A stretch of 64,000 nt of DNA, from NCBI GenBank assembly GCA_904066235.2, contig CAJFCV020000003.1:3038001-3102000 (forward strand), in the 5' to 3' direction. This DNA comes from Bursaphelenchus xylophilus. Taxonomy: Eukaryota; Nematoda; Chromadorea; Rhabditida; Aphelenchoididae. Both the position numbers and the translations under genes were made by a program. A model generated the notes under the pieces. The model saw only the letters and a list, made by a program, of their open reading frames with translations. It was not told where the DNA came from and made no database searches. Of this stretch, positions 1 to 12,102 are shown one piece after another; position 1 is the first letter of the stretch; every line of letters begins with the position of its first letter.

Positions 1-1227
1 GTCTTGAGAGGCTGTTGAGGGTTTTTGAAAAATTTTGGCGACAATAAAAACCTTGATTCATGTTCATCACTCACAATTTTCAGGCCATATCGTTGCGTAA
101 ACACTCGATCTTGCGTAACAATTTAACAGTCGATTTATGAGGTAATAAAGAGCGGATCCTGATAAAAAATTAGTGCCAAAGAAGCACCGTAAACCAGATC
201 GAATCGCCGAAGTTTTCACGGTACAGTAACTGTTAAATTTTTGTCCTGTTTTTCTCTCCTTACCAAATCCCGTTTACCCCGCAAATTGCATGTTATTTCG
301 GACCCATTCTTCATCATCCTAACACCTTTATCAACAGTTTGTTCAACGATAAGACAGGCGCCAAGCTTCCGGCAAGGGAAGGGAATCCAAAAAATTCCAA
401 ATTATTATTTATAGAGTGGGCAAACAATGAGTAGAATCGTTCCGAAAAATAGTCCAAAAATTAGATTTTTCGAAATTTGAAATGCCATATTTTGAGTGTT
501 TCTGCATAACGCGGTCTGAGGTTTTTTGGAAAATTTTTGGGAAATTGATTTTTTTTTTGATCTTTGCCTTGGGCAATCAGTTTTAAAATTTTTATTTTTT
601 AAATTTTTGAAACTTTTTGACTATTTCTGCATAACGCGGTCTGAGGTTTTTAGGTTGATTTTTTTGATTTTTTGCCGTGGGAAATCAATTTAAAAAATTT
701 TATTTGATGGATTTTCGAGACTATTTGATTATTTCTGCATAACGCGGTATTGAATTTTCAAAAAAAAAATCTTAAAAAATCTCTTTTTAAGACTTTTTAG
801 CGATCATTTTTTGAGATTTTTGACTCGACCATTTTTGCACAGTGCAATCAGACCAAAAATTCAAAACCTTTCCAACCCACTAACTCATCACGCGGTCCCA
901 AATTGTTAATTTATTCGTTTTTCACATAAAACTGCTCATCAACCCCGCATTCAGCATTCGTTTTGTAATTGTTTTCGAATGTGTTAAAGTAGGTGATCTG
1001 CTCGCTTGAGTGTTAAAACAAACTTTTTTCCGGTCGGTTGTCACTTCCATTTGTGTTCCCAAGTTTCAGCGATCATTTTTTTGCCGAAATTCTTTTGTTT
1101 TTTGTCAGTGAGAATGCAATCTTGATGTCTGAGGACCTTGATGGGCAGTTGAACATCGAAAAAGTACTGTGGAATTTTTTGGGAGGGTAAAATACGATGA
1201 TTTTAGTATCGCCTTATTTTTGTAAAA
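1..1227. other. Non-coding AT-rich DNA with a short repeated unit
   Basis: No open frame with coding character was found. The only structure seen is a unit containing TCTGCATAACGCGGT at 501, 626 and 734, each embedded in T-rich sequence, so a degenerate tandem repeat of about 110-125 bp. The 10-mer GTAAAATACG occurs at 1187. Confidence 0.5.
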
Positions 1228-1650
1228 AATTTAAAAGACGATTTTTGGCTCGCTGCGTCAGCGGTGGACATAGGAAAAAATCATTTCTGAGTTTTTTGCA
1301 TAAAAATGACCGTCGACATGTGCTAAGGAAAAGCGAACAACAGTTTTTCTCAATTCTGCCCGGAAGGCATAAATTTGCTTAAATTTGTCTTTTTTGGAAT
1401 TTTCGACCTGGTGACGTCATAGAAAGAGCAAATCACCCAAAATTTTGCTTGTGTACGTTTTCGACCATTGGGAATTCATTTTTTTGAAAATTAAGTCTCT
1501 CAGATTACTGTAACATAGGCATATTGTAATCCGGTCGATAAAAATCGACCGTAACTCCTTCGTATCAAAAATCCCGCAGGATTTTATTTCAGATTCGGAA
1601 TCAGCATAAAATTCTGCATATTATACACATAATGTGAGGTCATAACTCCA

Positions 1651-1726
1651 GGGGAGATCGCGTAGTATATTGGATTTTGGCAAAAATTACGTTTGAAAGG
1701 TCGCGGGTTCGATCCCCGCTTGGTGC
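1651..1726 (+). pseudogene. tRNA-like sequence with Pol III A and B boxes (left arm)
   Basis: TAGTATATTGG at 1663-1673 fits the internal A box, and GGTTCGATCC inside a perfect T-arm-like stem (GCGGG/CCCGC, about 1704-1720) fits the B box. The predicted acceptor strands GGGGAGA and TTGGTGC do not pair, so this is not a functional tRNA. It is more likely a tRNA-derived (SINE-like) Pol III promoter. It lies in the left arm of the inverted repeat and points inward. Confidence 0.5.
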
Positions 1727-2553
1727 AAATATTGAAAACACGGCGGAAATCGCCTTTAATGGACACCTAAGGGTTATGTGAGATACACTAAGCAATGCTA
1801 AACATTATTGCATATCTAATTGCGATTAAAACTGATTTTATATAATTTTTGGAGACTGAATATGCAAAAAATGAAACTGCTTCAAACCGCTTGAAATTGA
1901 CAACACTTATTCTAGGGTCAATTGTAAGAAACTTTTCCGTTAACTTTTTTTGGTAGATCACCGTACCATGGATTACTGTAACATTAAACCTGATTTGGTT
2001 TTTCGTGTACCACATGGCGCATAGAAGTCGGATTGTCGTCATTGCGCTCAGAATGGTCAAGAAAGAGTTTTCTTGTGTACAAAAAATTTTTTATGGCTGT
2101 ACCGTTAGGAACGGCCGAGTTATTTGACGCACTTTCACCAATTTATGATGACATCAAGACGCGTTGCAATGAAGGGCGAATTTTCTTTCATATATAGAAA
2201 GTGGATCTTTTCGCTGTCTAAAGCCACTAATTAAAACAATTTAATATTTTATGCAAGAATTTTTAAGAAAATTGCTGTTAATCAGGACACGTTTAACGCT
2301 ACAGTAATCCATGGTACGGTAATCTACCAAAAAAAGTTAACGGAAAAGTTTCTTGCAATTGACCCTAGAATAAGTGTTGTCAATTTCAAGCGGTTTGAAG
2401 CAGTTTCATTTTTTGCATATTCAGTCTCCAAAAATTATATAAAATCAGTTTTAATCGCAATTAGATATGCAATAATGTTTAACATTGCTTAGTGTATCTC
2501 ACATAACCCTTAGGTGTCCATTAAAGGCGATTTCCGCCGTGTTTTCAATATTT

Positions 2554-2630
2554 GCACCAAGCGGGGATCGAACCCGCGACCTTTCAAACGTATTTTTTGC
2601 CAAAATCCAATATACTACGCGATCTCCCCC
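2554..2630 (-). pseudogene. tRNA-like sequence with Pol III A and B boxes (right arm)
   Basis: Mirror copy of the sequence at 1651-1726, on the opposite strand and pointing toward it. The A and B boxes and the perfect T-arm stem are conserved, but the acceptor strands again fail to pair. Two convergent Pol III promoters in a palindrome could give self-complementary RNA; that consequence is inference. Confidence 0.5.
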
Positions 2631-3068
2631 CTGGAGTTATGACCTCACATTATGTGTATAATATGCAGAATTTTATGCTGATTCCGAATCTGAAATAAAA
2701 TCCTGCGGGATTTTTGATACGAAGGAGTTACGGTCGATTTTTATCGACCGGATTACAATATGCCTATGTTACAGTAATCTGAGATACTTAATTTTCAAAA
2801 AAATGAATTCCCAATGGTCGAAAACGTACACAAGCAAAATTTTGGGTGATTTGCTCTTTCTATGACGTCACCAGGTCGAAAATTCCAAAAAAGACAAATT
2901 TAAGCAAATTTATGCCTTCCGGGCAGAATTGAGAAAAACTGTTGTTCGCTTTTCCTTAGCACATGTCGACGGTCATTTTTATGCAAAAAACTCAAAAATG
3001 ATTTTTTCCTATGTCCCGGGTCCATTACGGGCTGACGTAGCGAGCCAAAAATCGTCTTTTAATTTTAA

Positions 3069-6000
3069 AAATTCGACGAAAATTTCAATTCCGAAAACTG
3101 CTTTAATTTTCTTATTGAGGTCTTTAGATTGAACAAAAATTAAGACATAAACTTTTGAGTGAAAATTTAACCCTTAAAAAAGTCAATGGAAAAGCAGTTT
3201 TTTTAGTAGCCAAAAATGGCAAAAAATGTAAAAAAAGTATTGAGAAACCTCATTTTTCCAGCAAAAAATCATCCAAAGTAAAGCCCTAAGGCTCTTAGAG
3301 ACTAGAATATTACAATAGCCTTGCATTACGATCAATTTTTTCTATTTTTTTGGCCATTTTTACCTTATTTTATAGAAAAACTCCGATTTGATGACTAAAG
3401 ATTTCCTAAGAAACATTTTTTGGTCCTCAAAATCTATCGTCCTCTGGATTATTACTATTTCAACTCTTTATAATGCCCAAAAAGTCCAGCACAAAATTTT
3501 TTGAAATTCAAATTTTCTCCGAAGCGCTCGCCTCTTTCGAATTTTTCAAAATCATCTGTTGCGCCTTCTGTCGCCACTGGAGATTCGCGACTCCCTCGCG
3601 AAATCACAGGTGAGAAAAAGAGTAGGAAAACTGTCGCCGTTCGTTAGAGTCTGTTTTTTTTGTCAAAGTGCAGTGGAGATTTTATCAGGATCGCGGCGAA
3701 ATCGCTGGAACGGACGTGTGAATTTGACAAATTTGAAAATTTCTCGATGAAATTAGGTGTTTTCATGGGCGATTTGTAACCTTCAAGGGGGTTTGGAGAG
3801 TGGTAAAAACGGTGGTCGTATCGAATTTTCAATTTGAGGTCCGAAGATGGGTCCACGACCTTGTTTTAGACATTAACTTCGACATTTTGAGGGAATTTTT
3901 TCAACAATTGACAAATAACGGTCGAAACGTCCAGAATGCCTTAGGACAAGAAGTTATCAGGGGACCTGAGGTCCTCTAATTGCTCTTGCGAACAATAGTT
4001 GATGATTTTTTTAATAAAAAAAATAAAATTTTAGCCAAAAATTGTTCGTTTTCAAATTTTCTGACTTAAATTTTTATCTCCATTATTGCCTTGGGCAATG
4101 TATAAAATTTACCATGAATAAATTATTAATTACTGAACATCAACTACATCCCATATTTCTTCCAAAAATTGGGCTAGATTTCCCAAAACATCCCAAAAAA
4201 CGGACCTTATCAACGGGTCGTCAAGACCCCATAAAACCTCGCCGGAATGTGTCACGGTGAACGACTCCGAAACTCTGACTCAACATCCCCCGCTAATCTT
4301 GATTTAATCTCGACCGCCGTTCCTTCCACCTAATTTGTCTTCTTGGCGGTTCCGGAGGCGCCTCCAAATGGATGAGGGTGATATTTATCATGTTGATTTT
4401 GAAACAGAATTTGCTTTTTTTTGAGGGGACTAGATACGTATATGATGATTTGGGTTTGTTTCTTGCGCAATGAAGTTTCCGTTTAGCGAGTTTTTAGGAG
4501 CTTAAAAGTACATATAAAACTTTATATAAAACGAACTTTTTTTTTTTTGTCTGCCGGCTCTCCTCATTTGGTGTGCTCTCTCTCTCGGAAAAAAATGATT
4601 GTTGAATATCTAAGCTGCGCTTGCAAATCAAGGGCTAAAATTTTCATGAATTTACATACAACCTATTTAAAGTGTGTATTCAAAATTTGAAGAAATTTGG
4701 GAAGTTGCACTTGAGATACCAAGACGTATTTTTCTTGATTTTTTTCATTTTTTTCAAATTTGTCTGGGTATCTCCACAGGGCATTTTCCACCATTTAACA
4801 GCTGTCTATCGCCGTTACAGCCTTTGTTTTGCCCGTTCTCGTAGCAGTTCACTCTTATCTCCTAAAAGGTCGCGGAACTCTATTCGAATTACTGTTTGAC
4901 AACTCAAACTATGTCAACCATGTAATTTCCCAAAGCGAACAGGGGTGTTATCTACTAGATGAGGGAGATATGTTGTAAAGGGTTGGGGTGTTTACAAGGC
5001 AACTTGAGGCGAAGGGAAATGAGTTTTGAAGTTTTTGTGAAAGGTTTGCGCTCCATGGTCATATTTTGCGACTCTGGCAAAGTTTTTGAATTTCAAAATT
5101 TTTTTGAATATGTCGCTCATTTCTTGATGTTGTTTTAGTCGTCAAATATTCAATTTTTCCTCCATTTTTTTATTTTTTTTATCATCTTTTTCTTGATTTT
5201 GGCTTTTCTGCCATATGCAAGCTTCACGCTCTGATGGAATTTTTGATTTGTTTTTGGACTTTTCGAATATTATTTTAGTCTTCAAAATTTTATTTTTTTC
5301 CCGCTAAAAGACGCTTTTTTCAATTTTTTCTATTCCATTAATATGTATGGTAACCATTTCGTATTTTACAAAATTTTAATTCTCTTTTTACCTTTAAAAT
5401 CCAATTTTCCCCCCTAAAATCATCGTTTTTGCCTCAATTTTGATTAGTATGGTCACCAACTAAATTTGTCATCCCAATTAATTTTTTCCACCTAATTCAA
5501 CGCTTGCTCGGGTTTCCATCAGTCGCCTGTAAACCGAACGTCCCGCTTCTTCACGCCTTTTCGGCGCAAAAAACGTCTGAACATCGCATAGTTTTACTCC
5601 CTTCACAATTAACCCGCCCGGAACACACCCAGAAACTCCGTTCGACCTTTTTTTTATGGAAGAGTTTAAAGACGCGCCCCAAAAAAGCCGTAAATTTCTC
5701 GCCTAAAGACAAGGCGAATTAACACCGTGAAGAAGGCAGTGTTAACAAGTTGAAGGGGTGCATTTGTGCTGGGAATTGGCGATGGCGGATGTGTTGTTGG
5801 GGAGAGGGAAAAAGGGGCAGGTTGTTTTGTCTGGAATAACACGGGGGAGAGTGTAACTGAGTACAGTAAAAGACTATGGCAGGGTTCAAAAAATGAAATT
5901 CCGAAAATTCAAAAAATTGTCGTTTTAATAATAAGGCTTGGGCGAGAATAAGCGTCAAGGACACATTTTGAAAAATCTTAGGTTTTAAGGCATTTTTAAC

Positions 6001-9000
6001 GATTTTTTCGTTAACTTAGACAGGTCATACTTGGAGGACAAGAAACGGGGTGTCTCAGCTTTAATTTGATATAAATTTTATAGAAATTGGTGCATTAATC
6101 ACCGAGAAATACCTGAAAAGACGTTGGGAGTTTCAAATGGCCCTTTACATGGCGCAATTTAAAAGTAGAATTTTGAAATGTATAAGGAAATAATGAATAC
6201 GCGTATTTTACAAAATGACATAAACAGCTTCTCAGGTCTCTTAAAAAATCAAGGTATTTGTCTTGGAAGGGCTTGTCGTTCAGAGGAAGTTTAACTAGCA
6301 GTAGACGCTCTGACTCCAAAAAATCATATCACAAATATCGAATACAATTTTCTAAGGCGTATGCGACATCTCCAGCTTCTGTTTTGGAAAAAGCATCGAG
6401 ATTTTTGGACCGAAAAACTTACAAATTACATAATGGTTTTTTTAACCGAAATGTCTCGGTTATTTCTGCAAGACGCAAAGGCAGGAATCTCGTACAGAGC
6501 TTCAAATATTATAAAGCGAATGTGTGCCTAGATTTATTATAATTTGAGCGTCGTTTTTTGAGTTGTTCGGTAAAATACGTTGGGACCTAGTAGATCCTTT
6601 GGTAACTGGAGAAAGTTTCATTACTTTCTAACCTTTCAGTGTATAAAATAGATAAAACAGACACTGAGATCGTGGTAGTGTAATCTTGATGACAATTCGG
6701 CCGTCTATTAGTTCGGAAAATTCAAAAATACGTATCCAAAAACTCATCGCAATCAGCCATAAATCCCCAACTTACATCCTTCCGTATTCACTCGACACTC
6801 CGAAGTTTCGCACTCATTCAAAAAACCCTCCGGGCCGACCCCATATTTCACGCTCGATGAAATCGTCGAGTCCGTCGACTCGTTAACCCCCCACTCCACT
6901 CTGATTCCTTATCCCATCGAGTCTAATTGTCACGCTGCTCGAAGAGCGGCGCACGAAAGCGGGAAGAAAGGTGATAACCGTGAAGACGGATGGACGGAAC
7001 GTTCCCCATTCCATCAACGTTCCGACGGAGCGCCGCTTTCCGCGGTTATCAACCTTTTATCGATAACATTTTCGGGCAATTAATGGGATGCGCGGAATGG
7101 AGGGGGGAGAGGGCTTTTTTTGCGACACCCATGGAAGTGGGGCTAGCTGGGTGGTGTGGGGGAACGTGGGGAGGGCTGCAAGTTGGTGATCAGGATACGT
7201 CATTTGTGTGGGTTAGGAGAATGATTATAGTATTTAGTGCGAGTTTAAAGCTAATTGCAGAATTCTACTTTTCTCGGGTTCCTTGTTTCAGACTCCCAAG
7301 GTTTTTTTCTTAAATTTGACGCTATTGGTCCTACTTAGACTATAGATAATTTACCAAAAATTTTAGCTTGCGCTATGCAGCTGCAGCCAGGTTATTCGAA
7401 GGTCCTTGAAAACGCGAGAGCTCGGGGGATAAATAAGCACCTAAAAATATTTTTGTCGCATATATTTTTGTGTATTCACATGGTAAAAAACACCATTTTT
7501 ACAAACCCTTTACAGCAAGCCTTGGCGAAAAAAATTACCTTCAAAAATCGCCAAAAATCTTTGAATTTATAAAATTTTCGACCAAATAATCGCAGTGGTT
7601 TCTTCAAAACGCGCACTAAAAATTTCGTATATGACTTTGATCGTGATTTTTCCCAAGTTTTATCAAGATCTGAGGTGCATATCTAGTGCCGTATTTTACA
7701 ATACACTTTCTTTTATTACCTCCACTTTTTTGCTCCATTCTACCTTATTCTCCATATATTTGCACCACCACAAACCCCAGCGTTGCAGCGAAATGAAGAT
7801 TGATGATGTTTATTCTAATCTTCTCGTCAAGCCGTATCAAAATTCTTTGTGTAAATTTAGTCGAGAAAATCGGCGGTTTCTGCTTTTGGTGTTTCGCCGA
7901 GAGATTAGCGACATCTAAGCCGTAATTAATGCGTGTCGACGGAGCGTATTTCCGTTCAAGGTGATATTAAAATATTTTTTGGGGGTTACTGTATTTTTAT
8001 TCGTATTTTTTGGAGAAAATATTATATTATTTACAAGGGAAGTATCCCAAGTGCGACGCTCAGATTACAAAAAAAGTCACATTTTTTCGAATTTTTGATA
8101 AAAAAATCTCGGTTATTTTTGCAAAGCGCGAGCCAAAATCCTCACATATGTCTTGAAAAAATTTATTTTTACCCTAGAAAACCGAAAAATATAATAAATT
8201 CTGGGTTTTTGAATTTTCTAAAATTTAAAAATTTCGGCAGGTGCCTTGTTTATGACCGTAAAGAGCCCTTCCGATTGTAAAGATGGTATCGAAAACCTCA
8301 TTTTTTTGAGAGTTTACAACGGACCGATCGCTTTTATCCGCTCATTCTCATGTCCATAAATCTCATAACCAAAAATGGGCATGCATCGGGGATTTATTGC
8401 AAAATTGAAAATGAATGAGATAATTTGGAGAGTAGGGTAAAATACGATGTTTGTTCGCCGAGAATTATATTTTTCGAAAATTTTTGACCTAAAAATTTCG
8501 GGATTGTATGCAAAACCCAAGCTGAAAATCTAGCGTGCAATGTAAAAAATCATAGTCTTAATTTAGGCCAATTTTCATTCAAAACAGGAAATTATTATTA
8601 TTTTTTTTTGAAAAAGCAAAAAAAATGTAACACTAATTTATGGTCCCAGTGTAAATTATAGTGTACTCAGTGTGAATTTTTGAGTTTAAAATACGCGTTT
8701 TTGAGGTTAACGTGTAAAAAATTTTGAATTTTTGTGCTTCAATACAACCACGGTACAACAAACTCCCGTACAACGAAATCTGCCTATAACAAAGATTTTT
8801 CGGAGGTCACAAGAGCGAGTCTCCGTACGATGAAGCCCTTCTATAACCATGCGATTTGTTGTACTGAGGTTGACTGAATTTTTTCTGTAATAAGTTGGGT
8901 AGCAATTTGGTTTTGTCTCGACACAATTCATTTCCTTGGCGGTAATGCGATTTTCGATGCAACAGAGCGCTCACTATTCTCCCGACACACTGATACAAGA

Positions 9001-12000
9001 TCACGGGTTGAAGATGACTGCAGACAGTCAGAGAAATGAATTTCCCCAAGCAAAAAGCGATAAACGGTTTGATGGCCTTTCCTTACACTCCTGTGGTAAC
9101 CAACTCAAAATGATAACTGGTCTCATCTAAATGATAACAGGTTAAATCTAAATGATAATTGGTCTGGCAGCGAAAAAATCCATCGAGAAATGCAATTTTC
9201 AGCCATATTTTTTGACCGAAGCCTTTAGGCATTTTTCCAATTTCTTCTCGAAATTCCTTTTACTACGAAAACAATTTCGTCTACGGTATCGCCAATTGGC
9301 CCGCGCATCTGCCCATTCCAGCATCTCCAACGCCGAGAACAGCCGGGCGTGACCGGGTCGTAAACCCGCGCCCCACCACTGATTGGTGGACAAATTTGAT
9401 TTTATGCGGTTTTTATAACCCGACCCAATACTCTTTTATGAGTTTACGGGTGCAAATCGCCGCGCATAAAACTCCCCGGCGAGGCTGTGGGGAGAGAATT
9501 TATATAGTAGTAAAGATATATAAATGAGAAAAGAATGCAGTTTACAAAGTGTTTACGACCATCCGAGAGCGCGCGATTTTTTGGGAATTGTTAATTTTTT
9601 TTTTAATTTTCGGATTTTTTGGAGTTTCAAAAACAAAAAAATCAAAAAACTGGTACTTTTAGTGCAAATTCTTCTCTATTTTTTAGTAAAATTTCATTGA
9701 TACTCTAAAAATGCAAAAAAATTTTTTTGATGACTAAAGATTTTTTTTATTTTGTCAAAAATCGACTGGTCGATTTTAACTAAATTCGGCACCGATGATA
9801 TATGATGACAATTAATCCTGGAAAATTAAGGCCCACTTATTGCAAAGATGGCCAAGAAATTAAGCGATCTTTTTCGCAAGAACTACCTAAAATCGAGAGA
9901 GTCGGTTAGAGAAAAACTTTTTTACCACTGACCTATTGAGTTCTCTTAAAAACTTGCTCCATTTTTACCTAAGAACTAGCTGCTTATTCATGCAAAGCAC
10001 GGCCCAATATATTTCCATATGCCATCAAAAATTCTAATCGTAATTTACACAGATCTTCAGCATAATCGAAGGTTCAAACTGCTGTATTTCAGTTACTGTA
10101 TCTCCGTAACCACCTTGCTGACATCATTCCTAATTTTCGTTCCTTTTACCTCAAGTCAAGTCCTTACAAACCGGGAGAAACTCTTGTATTTATCTAATCG
10201 GACATGCCCATCTCTGATATCTTCATTTTTACCCGAAACTCTTACCCAATAGCCACTTGCTATTGCTCAATTTTTCCTGAAGGCGTAAGTGGCCATACTG
10301 TTCGTTGATCTGATTGAATACAGTATTACCGCAGTAAAACTTTTTATAACAAACTCTTTTTATAGCCAACAAGTTCAGCGATATTTATCGAGCTTCTTGT
10401 TATTGGGAGGCCTTACATAAAAAGTGAAATTTCTCAAGATTCATTGCAGCGATTTTATTCAAATTTTGCAAACCTTTTCCATATAGACCCTTTATGAACG
10501 GCTGTAAATTACAGCTCTTCTATGGCAGATATTGCTGAGATATTCAACAGTCTTTTTCAGCTTGTTATAGCAAATTTTCATGCCAAATATTTTAAGCAAT
10601 ATGTCACACCATGCTTGCGATTTAACTCTTATCAATCTCTACCTTTATTCCATTGCCATTACACGCCAATATCCCCTTTATAACATCTTTATTATCGCTG
10701 CCTAACATTGCAATCTTCCCCCATCTGATTACATCACCAATTTGTTGGCATAATTACCATGAAGAGGCGGTAAAGATGGCCGTAGATCGGGGGGATTATT
10801 GGATCATAAAACCGCTGTAAACACAAAATGTCGTGCTGCTATCTGATCGTGCCATCTCACTTGAGGTGTTGTTGCAGGGTAATTGGATTAGAACAAAAGG
10901 AATTGGGACTTTTCGAGGGTTTTTTGGGGAAAGGAAGATAAAAACGGATGGGTTTCTGTAAAAGAGGGGTAAAATACGTTTTATTTTCCTTGCCGATATT
11001 ATTTTTTGGGAATTTTGGATATTAAAAAAATGGATTTTTTGAGAAAAATTTTAATTTTTTGGGCTTTTCAAAAATTATTTTTCTTTTACTGTACTGTATA
11101 ATTTTCACACAATTATGATGACTAATATTTTTACAAACCCTTGACAATCTGTTGTAGAGTTTTTTCCTATGTTATCACCCGTTAACCGACCGTATTTTAC
11201 TTTTTTCCCCAAGTCATCGCCAATTTGAGAGAGACTCATTTAACTTTTTTTTGTTCAAATTTTCGTCTGCAAATTGTTCCCCAGAGGGTAGTGAAGAGCG
11301 CCTCCCGACTTCTGAATCCCCGCTCCGACGATGGGGATCTTTATGGACATTCGCGCATTTCGAAAAAAACGCGATTTTTATCAACGAAATTCTCGATTTC
11401 TTTGGTCTGAACCGACGTTTTTTGAAGATTTTATGGGGTTTTTTGATGACTACAGTGTATTCTAGGATGTGACGGTAATTTCAAGGGAAGTTAGAAGTAT
11501 CGTGGGTTACTGTAACAAATTTTAGGTATAGCGAAAAAGTTTGGAAAGTTGAAATTTTTTTTATTTTTTGGAAAATTACAGTATTCCCAAGGCTTTTGTG
11601 GTGTAAATTATCAAGAAATTGTGCGCCTGGGGTACTGTATCAATTAAAAAAATTTTTTTTTTAATTTTTTTATTCAATTTTTGGGTAAAATACGTGGAAC
11701 ACATTAATCTTCCCACTTCTAAAAATTTTGTTATATCCCACAAATCACAATAACATCAAAAAAATCCAAAAAAATACCCGAAAAATTGAAAAAAGTCCCG
11801 TTTTTTATCTAAAACCCCGCTAAAACTCATGAAAATCAACTTCTCCATAAATCCCACCGTACTTTCAAAACTTTGTAGCCCCACAAATAGCCGTTAAAAT
11901 CCCATTTCCTGACTAAAACAATACCAATTAACGGCGGCGGCGGCGAAGCACAAGGAATTTCGAACAGCCCGATTAACCCGCAAATTACTCACCAAGGCGG

Positions 12001-12102
12001 AAAAAGCGGTCGATTTACATTTGTGGAATTGCCCCTTCAAAAGTTTACATTTGCAAATTTTATGGATTTCCGATCGGTTTTTGGGGTGATTAAAAGCGCC
12101 GC
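3069..12102. other. Gene desert, putative regulatory DNA upstream of the T-box gene
   Basis: Long AT-rich stretch with many T-runs. Only short open frames without coding character were found. GTAAAATACG or its complement occurs at 5360, 6202, 6570, 7690, 8437, 10969, 11191 and 11685. Islands of higher GC with palindromic character occur near 6940-7100 and 9290-9490 (for example CCACCA...TGGTGG around an inverted CCAAT). A fragment of the family A small transposon lies near 8900-8998. A fragment of the family beginning GGGAAGTATCCC...GCGACGCTCAG lies at about 8038-8290. I see no RNA gene I can name. Confidence 0.45.

Larger units (their letters stand above)
1228..3068. repeat. Large inverted repeat (fold-back element), about 770-bp arms
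   Basis: The sequence of 1228-1996 returns as its reverse complement at 2281-3068 with few differences, leaving a central loop of about 285 bp. Shared landmarks include the ATGTGAGGTCATAACTCC block next to the tRNA-like sequence, the GACGTCATAGAAAGAGC block and the GTCGACGGTCA block. The length, arm identity and single loop suggest a fold-back or non-autonomous transposon, or a palindromic duplication of a tRNA-derived sequence. No transposase is present. I could not define a target-site duplication at the outer ends. Confidence 0.85.
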
